From Limiplasma sp045538465 (GTDB taxonomy: Bacteria; Bacillota; Clostridia; Christensenellales; Aristaeellaceae), in contig JAZSRK010000088.1 of the NCBI GenBank assembly GCA_045538465.1, positions 1-52,512 of the forward strand: a DNA stretch of 52,512 nt, given 5' to 3'. Shown here piece by piece: positions 7,402-13,602 of the stretch (the stretch's first letter is position 1; every line of letters starts with the position of its first letter). The translations under genes were made by a program, and so were the position numbers. The notes under the pieces are model-generated. The model was not told where the DNA came from. It worked only from the letters and a program-made list of their open reading frames with translations, and made no database searches.

Positions 7402-7529
7402 GGGCTATCTCAAAATACAATTTTGAGAAAAGTGAAGGCATGGAATGTTGCTCATCCGGCAGCATTCCATGCCTTTTTTGACAGTCTTTTACGATGAATT
7501 GGTAATATCTTCTTGTTTTGAGACAGCCC
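7402..7529. mobile_element. MITE-like element of about 128 bp
   Basis: GGGCTATCTCAAAA at 7402-7415 and TTTTGAGACAGCCC at 7516-7529 are inverted copies with one mismatch, and a looser match (GACGAA/TTCGTT) extends outside them. Inside are a second dyad, TCTCAAAATACAATTTTGAGA around 7408-7428, and a strong terminator. No protein fits between the ends. The outline fits a miniature inverted-repeat transposable element, but no clear target duplication is seen, so an elaborate two-sided terminator is the alternative. Confidence 0.4.
7437..7479 (+). terminator. Rho-independent terminator after the PPOX-like gene
   Basis: GGCATGGAATG (7437-7447) pairs with CATTCCATGCC (7463-7473) and is followed by T6 at 7474-7479. 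It lies inside the MITE-like element. Confidence 0.85.
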
Positions 7530-7547
7530 ATTCGTTCTTACATGTGC

Positions 7548-8156
7548 TTATTTCACTCTTTCAAACCGGAAATCGCACATCTCGCCGCCGGTACCCAGCG
7601 TTTGGCTGCGGGTGAAGCGGATGCATTCCAGATGTCCGTAGGTGGCAAAGTCGCTTTCGCAAAAAATGGGCACCAACTCTGCCACATCCAATAATTGCGC
7701 ATATCGGCAATAGGGGCAAGAGGTCATGTTCATGGTCAGCTGGGTCTTTGTGGCGGTATAGCCCTCATAAGTGAAGCCGCACTTTTCGCCGAACAGGTTC
7801 AGCGCCATTTTGGGCAGCAGCTGCATAAACAGCGAAGCCATGCCGGGCAGCTTTAAAATTTTGTTGGCAATTTTGGAGATCTTCTCGCACATGCCGATAA
7901 TGATGCTGCGGGTGGTGCTGAGCGCAGTGGCTTCCTCCCGGCTGCGCAAGGCCAGATAGGTAGCGGCTGTGGGCAGAATGGTATCCCGCAGGTGTGTCCA
8001 TTCGCCGGGAGTCGCATCCTGGCACTGCTGCTCAAGGCGGATATAGTGGGCTTCTGCCGCGCTAAGCAGCTTTGCAGCCTCCTTTTTACCAAAGTGTTTG
8101 TTCAGCGCACTTTTGATAAAGGGATATTTGTTGCTCTTTTGCAGACCTGTCTTCAT
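7548..8156 (-). CDS. L-2-amino-thiazoline-4-carboxylic acid hydrolase family protein (202 aa)
   Basis: The C-terminal part carries the family pattern: NMTSCPYCRY (Cys-x-x-Cys) near residue 147, CESDFATYGHLECIRFTR, and GGEMCDFRFERV at the end. The N-terminal half is a helical domain. Members are named for one Pseudomonas enzyme that opens the ATC ring on a cysteine synthesis route; most clostridial members have no known substrate, so the function here is open. The two Cys and the final Cys could bind metal. ATG 8156 lies after AAAGGAGAATGAGCA. It is the last gene of a leftward run that starts with the Na+ pump genes, and a structured leader lies directly upstream. Confidence 0.75.
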   Translation of the reverse strand: MKTGLQKSNKYPFIKSALNKHFGKKEAAKLLSAAEAHYIRLEQQCQDATPGEWTHLRDTILPTAATYLALRSREEATALSTTRSIIIGMCEKISKIANKILKLPGMASLFMQLLPKMALNLFGEKCGFTYEGYTATKTQLTMNMTSCPYCRYAQLLDVAELVPIFCESDFATYGHLECIRFTRSQTLGTGGEMCDFRFERVK

Positions 8157-8194
8157 TGCTCATTCTCCTTTGATGGCGGCGAAAAATGGCACAG

Positions 8195-8292
8195 CCGACC
8201 TAAGTGGTTCCGCGAATAAAACTTCACCCCCTGCGCCCGCATAGCAGTTGCAGAGGGTGAGATCCCTATGGGGTGAAAGCCCATTAGGTCGG
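8195..8292 (-). ncRNA. Structured RNA element of unknown family, possible leader of the ATC-hydrolase-like gene
   Basis: CCGACCTAA (8195-8203) and TTAGGTCGG (8284-8292) form a perfect 9-bp closing stem around about 80 bases. Inside, CTTCACCCC (8222-8230) can pair with GGGGTGAAAG (8270-8279), or CACCC/CTGC there can pair with GCAG/GGGTG near 8250-8259, giving two competing folds. On the minus strand it lies in the leader of the gene starting at 8156. On the plus strand a GGCAGA/TCTGCC hairpin and GTTTTA follow near 8300-8320, so the rightward orientation cannot be excluded. I matched it to no known riboswitch. Confidence 0.4.
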
Positions 8293-8317
8293 GCGCCGTG
8301 GCAGAGCTTCTGCCGTT

Positions 8318-8803
8318 TTACGCCTGTTTCAGTTCGGCCACCATCATATCGTTGCTTACCACGGTGATCTTTGTGCCGATCTCAAAGGGGATGGGCAGCT
8401 TTTTCACATCGTAGTAGTAGAGGCGGTCGTCCTCCCGGTCGTCTTTCTCCCCGACGTTGATCATCATGGCATGGCATTCGATGCCGTTGCGATCTGATAC
8501 GTTTTCGGAAAAATTGATCAGGTAGCCGGTGGCCTCCCGGTGGCGGCCATCCAGCATGTAGTTGATGTGGTTGCGGTACGACAGCATGGGCTTGGCATAC
8601 ACGCCGTAGAAAAAGATGGCGTATACGCCGGCCAAAACCGTTAGCACAGCGGTAATGATCCAAGCTTTCTCGCTGCGGTTTACACGGCCGATGATGAAAA
8701 CTGCAACGGCAGCGGCAAACAAGATGGCAGCGGGAACAATGGTGATCATCAGGCGCTGGGTGGACTGGCGCTGCGCCTGATGCTGATCCTCTCGCGTGTA
8801 CAT
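8318..8803 (-). CDS. Membrane protein of unknown function (161 aa), downstream of the Na+ pump genes
   Basis: Not recognised. The N-terminus is polar and Gln-rich (REDQHQAQRQ), then come two membrane helices at about 19-39 and 47-68, then a cytosolic or external beta-rich domain of some 90 residues (YLINFSENVSD, ITVVSNDMMVAEL). ATG 8803 follows AAGGAGGGATC. The gene starts 15 bases after the gamma-subunit gene ends, so it is very probably in the same operon. It may be an accessory factor of the decarboxylase pump or an unrelated passenger. Confidence 0.75.
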   Translation of the reverse strand: MYTREDQHQAQRQSTQRLMITIVPAAILFAAAVAVFIIGRVNRSEKAWIITAVLTVLAGVYAIFFYGVYAKPMLSYRNHINYMLDGRHREATGYLINFSENVSDRNGIECHAMMINVGEKDDREDDRLYYYDVKKLPIPFEIGTKITVVSNDMMVAELKQA

Positions 8804-8818
8804 ACCAGCGATCCCTCC

Positions 8819-9040
8819 TTACTTCTCAGAGGTCTCCTTAGCGCCGATCTTCTGCATCAGCTTGATGGTTACAAAGAACAGCGTCAGCACGAGGAAAACG
8901 CCCAAAAGACCCATAGCGGTGGTGAGCAGGCCCTTCGCCATCAGGGGCAGATCCACCAGTGCACTCTGCTGGGCCGCAGTCTCGGCGGCCTCAGCCGTAG
9001 GTGCAGCGCTCTCAGTGAGCGCCATAAACCATTTCATCAT
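8819..9040 (-). CDS. OadG-like gamma subunit of a sodium-pump decarboxylase (73 aa)
   Basis: A small bitopic protein. After an Ala/Glu-rich start (residues 8-30) comes a single membrane helix, about 38-58 (TTAMGLLGVFLVLTLFFVTI), and a short charged tail. Gamma subunits anchor the carboxyltransferase to the beta subunit and are recognised by this design and by adjacency to beta. The start MMKW at 9040 has GAAGGAAGGG upstream. It lies 45 bases after the beta gene. The usual extended, metal-binding tail of proteobacterial OadG is missing, as in many anaerobic Firmicutes. Confidence 0.8.
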   Translation of the reverse strand: MMKWFMALTESAAPTAEAAETAAQQSALVDLPLMAKGLLTTAMGLLGVFLVLTLFFVTIKLMQKIGAKETSEK

Positions 9041-9085
9041 AGTTATTACCCTTCCTTCAAGTAAGTTGCGCTTGTGTTAGAGCGA

Positions 9086-10279
9086 TCACCAAATACCGCC
9101 CAGCATCATGGTGACCAGAGTGATCACCATACCGCCAGCTACGATGGAGCCCAGCTGACCGGAAACGTTGGCGCTGATGGACTGCATCAGGATGAAGTTG
9201 TAGGGGTCTTCCTCTTTGGCCAGCTTCTGGATGACGCGGGCGCTCATGGGGAAGGCGGAGATGCCGGCTGCACCCACCATGGGGTTGATCTTTTCCTTAC
9301 GGAAGACATTGAGCAGCTTGGCAAACAGCACGCCGCCAGCGGTATCGAACACGAAAGCGAACAGACCCAGACCCATAATGAGCAGGGTATCCAGCCGCAG
9401 GAAGTTTTCGGCTACCATGGTACCGCCGATGGTAATGCCCAGCAGGATGGTGACCAAGTTGGCCAGCTCGTTCTGGGCGGTCTTGGACAGGCGCTCCAGC
9501 ACGCCGCACTCGCGGATCAGATTACCAAACATAAGGGAGCCGACCAAGGGAGCGCTCATGGGCACGATGATACCGGCGATGGCGGTAACGATGATGGGGA
9601 AGAGGATCAGCGCCACCTTAGAGGCACGCTCTTCGTTGTAGTTCATGCGGATCATGCGCTCGTTCTTGGTGGTGAGCGCCTTGATGACCGGGGGCTGGAT
9701 GACGGGCACCAGCGACATGTAGCTGTAGGCAGCTACGCTGATGGGGGCCATATAGTCCTTTAAGTCGAAGTGGTTGGCCACATACAGAGTGGTGGGGCCG
9801 TCAGCAGCGCCGATAATGCCGATAGCGGAGGCTAGACGCAGGATGAGGCTTTCATCACCAGCGGTGGCGGGCAGCACGATGGGGATCAGCACCAAAGAGA
9901 CCAGGAAGGTAGCAAAGATACCAAACTGGGCAGCAGCGCCGAAGAAGATCATGCTGGGATCCTTCAGCAGGGGGGAGAAGTCGATCATGGCGCCAACGCC
10001 GATGAAGATGAGAATGGGGAACAGCTCGTTAGCGATACCGGCGTTGAACAGTACGCTCAAAAAGCCGGTGCCTTCCTCCAGCACCACAGCATCGGGCAGG
10101 TTGGCAAGGATAGCGCCAAAACCAATAGGCAAAAGCAAAGCGGGTTCGTAGTCCTTCTTGATGGCCAGATAGATGAGCACACCGGCGATCACGAACATTG
10201 CCAGCGTTTTGAGACCGTCCACGGAGACCATCGAGATCACACCAGCGAACAGCTCTTTGAGAATAGCAAGGATATCCAA
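9086..10279 (-). CDS. Beta subunit of a Na+-pumping biotin-dependent decarboxylase (397 aa)
   Basis: Membrane carboxybiotin decarboxylase that couples CO2 release to sodium export (OadB/MmdB/GcdB family). About nine to eleven hydrophobic segments are present. The sodium-site signature GIIGAADGPTTLY is at 154-166, with Asp160 matching the essential Asp of OadB, and the late region NFILMQSISANVSGQLGS holds the conserved Asn and Ser. The start is read as TTG 10279, seven bases after GGAGGAGG (10287-10294); upstream ATG codons lack a ribosome site. The substrate (oxaloacetate, methylmalonyl-CoA or glutaconyl-CoA) cannot be told, because neither a carboxyltransferase alpha nor a biotin carrier gene is nearby. 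Confidence 0.9.
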   Translation of the reverse strand: MDILAILKELFAGVISMVSVDGLKTLAMFVIAGVLIYLAIKKDYEPALLLPIGFGAILANLPDAVVLEEGTGFLSVLFNAGIANELFPILIFIGVGAMIDFSPLLKDPSMIFFGAAAQFGIFATFLVSLVLIPIVLPATAGDESLILRLASAIGIIGAADGPTTLYVANHFDLKDYMAPISVAAYSYMSLVPVIQPPVIKALTTKNERMIRMNYNEERASKVALILFPIIVTAIAGIIVPMSAPLVGSLMFGNLIRECGVLERLSKTAQNELANLVTILLGITIGGTMVAENFLRLDTLLIMGLGLFAFVFDTAGGVLFAKLLNVFRKEKINPMVGAAGISAFPMSARVIQKLAKEEDPYNFILMQSISANVSGQLGSIVAGGMVITLVTMMLGGIW

Positions 10280-10330
10280 GGTTTTTCCTCCTCCATAAGC
10301 GGCACTTGGTGCCAACATCATACAGGGCAT

Positions 10331-10359
10331 ATTATAGCATTCCTACATAGGAATGGCAA
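10331..10359 (-). promoter_or_regulatory. Promoter of the Na+ pump operon
   Basis: Minus-strand TTGCCA (10354-10359) and a perfect TATAAT (10331-10336) are 17 bases apart. Confidence 0.75.
10338..10355. promoter_or_regulatory. Palindrome filling the Na+ pump promoter spacer
   Basis: CATTCCTA and TAGGAATG are perfect 8-bp arms separated by two bases, and the dyad sits exactly between the -35 and -10 boxes. A protein bound there would block or realign RNA polymerase, so this is a good operator candidate for an unidentified regulator. Confidence 0.55.
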
Positions 10360-10454
10360 GGTGACAAAATGAACGGAGCATGAATGTTTGATGGGGTTTT
10401 CACACGCGTTTGATGCAAGTGCACGCCCGAAGCGGAATGTTTTGACGGGGCTTG

Positions 10455-11024
10455 CTACTTCACCCGCCGAACCGCCAGCAGCCTTGGCGGGTGGTTGGGC
10501 TGGTTTAGATAGGTCTTTAGAAGCGCATCGTATTTCTTGGGGTCAAGCTGAGCAGCCCAGTCCATCAGCGCTTCCAGCTCCCGCTGGCCTTCCTCGTGCC
10601 CCGGATAGATGCAGATGGAGAGCAGCCCGTCTTTTTGGAGTAGGCTGAGGGCGGCATTTGCAGCGGCGAGGGTGGTTTCCCGCAGGGTGGTCACCCCGTG
10701 CTCCGCTCCCGGCAGCCAGCCCAAGTTGAACATGATCACATCAGCCGGTCTGTTTACATGCTGCGCCATATGCTGGTGACCGATGCAAAACAGCTCTGCC
10801 CGGTGGCGAAGCCCTGCCTCCGTAAGGGCTGCATCGGTGTTGTCCACCGCCTGCTGCTGCACATCAAAAGCATACACATGCCCGCTGTCGCCTACCTGAC
10901 GAGCCAGCCAGAGGGTATCGTGTCCGTTGCCCATGGTGGCATCCACGGCGACAGCCCCTTCGAAGAGCGCTGCTTCGATCATCTCCTGCGCCCAGAAACG
11001 AGCGGAACGAAAGTCGTTTGCCAA
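10455..11024 (-). CDS. mnmM: MnmM/YtqB-like class I methyltransferase (189 aa)
   Basis: SAM-dependent Rossmann methyltransferase formerly called putative rRNA methylase; the B. subtilis relative YtqB is now known as MnmM, which methylates the wobble uridine of certain tRNAs. Motif I reads VDATMGNGHDT near residue 27, followed by YAFDVQQQAV (SAM ribose), VIMFNLGWLPG near 96 (the family hallmark) and ICIYPGHEEG near 137. The start is TTG at 11024 behind AAGGAGGATCTTCCC. It follows the ComB-like gene by 24 bases on the same strand and is probably cotranscribed. Specificity is inferred from the family. Confidence 0.85.
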   Translation of the reverse strand: MANDFRSARFWAQEMIEAALFEGAVAVDATMGNGHDTLWLARQVGDSGHVYAFDVQQQAVDNTDAALTEAGLRHRAELFCIGHQHMAQHVNRPADVIMFNLGWLPGAEHGVTTLRETTLAAANAALSLLQKDGLLSICIYPGHEEGQRELEALMDWAAQLDPKKYDALLKTYLNQPNHPPRLLAVRRVK

Positions 11025-11048
11025 GGGAAGATCCTCCTTCTGTATAGG

Positions 11049-11762
11049 TCATATAAGGTGTTGGTCGATCCGTTTGGAGAAAAAGCCTACCGCATCCTTC
11101 TCCACACGCAAAACAAAGGGAAACACATCCCTGCGGATGCACAAATGAAAATCCGCCTCCGGATAGATGTGCTGGCGGGCTGGATCAAAGAAATGCGCGC
11201 CGCCGCCGTGCTCAAGGGCTGCTGCCTTCAGGTCGATATCCTCCATGGGCTGGCCGCGAAGCAGGCTTTCGATATAGGCAGCGCATAGCTCGTCCTCCTG
11301 TGCTGGGGCGATACCGGCGTTCCCCATGCATACCAGCGAGACCTCCGCAGGCTTTGTGCGGATGATGTATTCCGCAATGGCTTTTGCGTTTACCAAACTG
11401 CCGGTGAGGATCTCCGCAGCATGGATGGCATTGACAATGCCTTGGGTTCCGGCGCTGGTGGTGTGCAGCACGGTGCGGCCTTGCACAGCTTCCCGTGGGA
11501 TCGTAGAGGGGGAGTTGCCGTAGTCAAAGCCCTCGATCTTTGCACCGCCCCGCTCGCCGATGAGCAGGCTGCCGGGCATGCGGGCATGAAGCGCCAAAGT
11601 TTCTTCCACGCTGCCCACCGGGCGGATCTCTTTTGCCCCACGGTCAAACAGGTAGCATTCCAACGAAAATGCCCGGAAAACATCAATAATAACGCATAGT
11701 CCCCGCGCCTGTTTGGCGCCTTCGATCAGGTGCAAGGTGCGGATGAGGCCGTTGTAGGGCAT
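11049..11762 (-). CDS. comB: 2-phosphosulfolactate phosphatase family protein, ComB (237 aa)
   Basis: Mg-dependent phosphatase of the ComB fold, which in methanogens removes phosphate from 2-phosphosulfolactate during coenzyme M synthesis. Recognisable stretches are CVIIDVFRAFS near residue 23, LIGERGG near 67, FDYGNSPS near 79, and HTTSAGTQG near 100, the strongest family signature. Length fits. Bacteria with comB but no coenzyme M pathway are common, and no comA or comC is seen here, so its substrate is unclear. ATG 11762 follows AAAGGAGG. A GC-rich hairpin (11792-11811) lies just upstream, within or next to the leader. Confidence 0.83.
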   Translation of the reverse strand: MPYNGLIRTLHLIEGAKQARGLCVIIDVFRAFSLECYLFDRGAKEIRPVGSVEETLALHARMPGSLLIGERGGAKIEGFDYGNSPSTIPREAVQGRTVLHTTSAGTQGIVNAIHAAEILTGSLVNAKAIAEYIIRTKPAEVSLVCMGNAGIAPAQEDELCAAYIESLLRGQPMEDIDLKAAALEHGGGAHFFDPARQHIYPEADFHLCIRRDVFPFVLRVEKDAVGFFSKRIDQHLI

Positions 11763-11970
11763 GGCAGAAACCTCCTTTGGTATAGAAGGAACGACCGCCC
11801 GGGGGCGGTCGCTAGATCGTTGAAGAACTCGCCTATGGCGATCGTTCCGACGAGATTTGCATCGTTTGCTTACTCGCCTGTGGGTGCTGGGTGGTAAACA
11901 GCGATGGAAATTCCTTGCCTCGCAAGGGTTCTGAAACCGCCGAGGATATATTCCCCCTTGGGAGCGCAGT

Positions 11971-12108
11971 CAGGCGAAGCGGCATACCCTCTTGGTTCTC
12001 CCTTTGGGAGAGCTGGCAGGCGAAGCGGCATCCCCCCTTGGCTCTCCCTTTGGGAGAGCTGGCAGGCGAAGCCTGACTGAGAGGGTCACCATCGGCGCAG
12101 ACCCTCTC
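11971..12108. repeat. 46-bp palindromic repeat in three tandem copies
   Basis: Copies begin CAGGCGAAGC at 11971, 12017 and 12063, exactly 46 bases apart. The first two units hold the hairpin CTCCCTTTGGGAG, and the third runs on into GAGAGGGT and ACCCTCTC, forming a further dyad. Similar CTCCC/GGGAG plus GGCGAAGCC modules are widespread between genes in gut Clostridia. The rest of 11763-12331 holds no gene. Confidence 0.8.
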
Positions 12109-12117
12109 CGCCTTCGC

Positions 12118-12280
12118 GTGCGCTCAGGCACCTCTCCCAGAGGGAGAGGCAAGAAAGGTGCGTGCGCTCAGGCACCTCTCCCAGAGGGAGAGGCAAGAAA
12201 GGTGCGTGCGCTCAGGCACCTCTCCCAGAGGGAGAGGCAAGAAAGGCGCGTGCGCTCAGGCACCTCTCCCAAAGCAAGAA
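12118..12280. repeat. 44-bp tandem repeat, about 3.6 copies
   Basis: Units starting GTGCGCTCAGGCACC lie at 12118, 12162, 12206 and 12250, a strict 44-base period. The first three are nearly identical; the last diverges after about 28 bases. Each carries CCTCTCCCAGAGGGAGAGG, a strong hairpin. There is no coding sense and no spacer diversity, so this is a REP-like array rather than CRISPR. Confidence 0.85.
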
Positions 12281-12331
12281 CCAACCCCAGCGAAAGCGCG
12301 GTATGTAATAGTCACTCGGTCAATAAAGGCT

Positions 12332-12691
12332 TCAGCGGGTGTGTTTCTGAATAGCGGCAAAGGTAGCCGGAGATAGATCGTGCTCGATCTTGCAGGCATC
12401 CTCTTTGGCGGTGGCTTCATCCACGCCCAGCTGCACCAAAAAGCGGGTGATGGTCTTGTGCCGGTTGTACACCTTGTGGGCAATGGCCATGCCATCCTCC
12501 GTCAGGGAGATCAGGTTGTTTTCATCCATAAAAATATAGCCGTTCTCCCTAAGCTGCTTCATAGCAACGCTTACCGAAGGCTTGGTGACCCCCAGCCCAG
12601 CGGCGATATCCACAGAGCGAACTTCGCCCTTGGTTTCGGATAGCATCAGGATCATTTCCAGATAATCCTCTGCCGATTCGCGGATGTTCAT
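12332..12691 (-). CDS. DtxR/MntR-family metal-dependent repressor (119 aa)
   Basis: Winged-helix regulator that binds Fe2+ or Mn2+ and represses metal uptake. The N-terminus RESAEDYLEMILML supplies two metal ligands (Asp9, Glu12), DIAAGLGVTKPSVSVAMKQL is the helix-turn-helix (about 28-47), and the dimerisation half gives His78, Cys100, Glu103 and His104. Compared with B. subtilis MntR, the first five ligands match except that Glu99 is Cys here, as in DtxR, so selectivity is uncertain. It lacks the C-terminal SH3-like domain and ends shortly after the metal site. ATG 12691 follows AAGGAGGATGATACC. No metal transporter adjoins it. Confidence 0.88.
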   Translation of the reverse strand: MNIRESAEDYLEMILMLSETKGEVRSVDIAAGLGVTKPSVSVAMKQLRENGYIFMDENNLISLTEDGMAIAHKVYNRHKTITRFLVQLGVDEATAKEDACKIEHDLSPATFAAIQKHTR

Positions 12692-12713
12692 GGTATCATC
12701 CTCCTTGTGTACT

Positions 12714-12742
12714 ATCGTAACACAGCGGAGGCATGTTTTCAA
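12714..12742 (-). promoter_or_regulatory. Promoter of the DtxR/MntR-like gene
   Basis: Minus-strand TTGAAA (12737-12742) and TACGAT (12714-12719) with a 17-base spacer. GTTACGATAGTAC around the -10 box is an imperfect dyad that might serve as an operator. Confidence 0.6.
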
Positions 12743-12776
12743 GCCAAGGGACGGGACGCATCTAGGGGGCAGATGG

Positions 12777-13190
12777 TCACTTGGCGTGGGAAACAGCTTG
12801 GGGCAGCCCGTCGTAGGTAAGCTGCTCCAGCATTTGGGCAAGCGCTGTCAGAATGCTGTTAGAGGTGCCGGTAGCGCCGGAGACCGCTTCCAAGCCGGTC
12901 AGGCTTTGCGTTTGCACAAGGGCTGCGGCAATGCCGTCCCGGGCTTTGAGGAAATACTCGCTTTCGCCGCCGTTTCGGTTTTTGGCATCTAGCGACAGGA
13001 TGCGCCCGCCCCGAACGGTCACGGTAACGATCACATCATCCCCGTGGCCGGGGGCGATGTCCTGATACACCCCGTCCTGATACATAGCTGCACTTTGAGC
13101 AGCGCAAGCAAGAGCGGGCAGAAAGGCGGTCATCAGCGCCAGCGATGCGAGCAACAAGCGGCGGGCGTAGCATATGGCTGTTGTTTTCAT
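12777..13190 (-). CDS. Exported FMN-binding domain protein (137 aa)
   Basis: A secretion signal (CYARRLLLASLALMTAFLP, probable cleavage near residue 30, after ALACA) precedes one FMN-binding domain. The domain shows VTVTVRGGRILSLDAKNRNG and then GLEAVSGATGTSNSI near 102-116, the SGAT-type motif in which ApbE attaches FMN to the Thr. Such proteins carry electrons outside the membrane, often in Rnf-like or extracellular respiration chains. The ATG at 13190 has GAAGGGAG upstream. No ApbE or redox partner adjoins it. It lies 86 bases ahead of the metal regulator on the same strand; whether they share a transcript is unclear, as the regulator has its own promoter. Confidence 0.85.
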   Translation of the reverse strand: MKTTAICYARRLLLASLALMTAFLPALACAAQSAAMYQDGVYQDIAPGHGDDVIVTVTVRGGRILSLDAKNRNGGESEYFLKARDGIAAALVQTQSLTGLEAVSGATGTSNSILTALAQMLEQLTYDGLPQAVSHAK

Positions 13191-13257
13191 GGTAAACTGC
13201 TCCCTTCGGATCGTTGCTTTATCCTATGCCCGGCGCCCGGTGTTATGCCTCGAAAAC

Positions 13258-13340
13258 TTGAGATCAAGGCACAGAAAGCCCAGAAATATGCGGCTGTACA
13301 TATCGAAACTCCGTTTGAAAACCCGTTTGTGATCAGATAA
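13258..13340 (+). pseudogene. Fragment of a GyrI-like effector-binding protein
   Basis: Read rightwards, this stretch gives EIKAQKAQKYAAVHIETPF then ENPFVI and a stop. It matches the HTH-GyrI protein encoded at 45441-46109 (EIKEQKAQKYAAVHIEKPF) at the DNA level as well, with only scattered differences over about 78 bases. No start, HTH or remaining domain is present, so it is a remnant of a paralog. Confidence 0.75.
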
Positions 13341-13387
13341 ACAAGCCCCATACCAACCCGCAAACGATATGACACACCGCATGGCTG

Positions 13388-13558
13388 CATTCCGTGCAGA
13401 AAGCAGATGATGCGCATACGCTTTACATCCTCTTCGGAATAGAGCCGATGGCCGCCCTCGCTCAGCTGGCTGGGGATAAGAATGTCTCGCGTATCGTAAT
13501 ACTGCACCGTCTGCACGGTCACGCCGCATTGCCGCGGTTGCTTGTATGCTATTTGATA
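13388..13558 (-). pseudogene. Truncated MerR-family regulator
   Basis: The leftward frame reads GVTVQTVQYYD, then LSEGGHRLYSEEDVKRM, the helix-turn-helix and wing of a MerR protein. Similarity stops after FLHGM near 13388, where coding gives way to unrelated sequence running into the GyrI-like fragment. No good start codon or ribosome site is found at the N-terminal end (ATA-rich codons precede it). It is best read as a regulator broken by a deletion or insertion, perhaps once divergent from and controlling the aldo/keto reductase gene. Confidence 0.65.
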
Positions 13559-13567
13559 TGTTATACT
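13538..13567 (+). promoter_or_regulatory. Promoter of the aldo/keto reductase gene
   Basis: TTGCTT (13538-13543) and TATACT (13562-13567) are 18 bases apart. GTAT and ATAC repeats flank the spacer. Stretched spacers with dyads are typical of MerR-activated promoters, which fits the broken MerR gene overlapping it. Confidence 0.45.
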
Positions 13568-13602
13568 TATACAAAACCATCGTGAAAGCGAGGCAGATGA
13601 AA

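Noticed and set aside
12118..12280. CRISPR array
   Set aside because: The 44-bp units abut directly, with no variable spacers and no cas genes.
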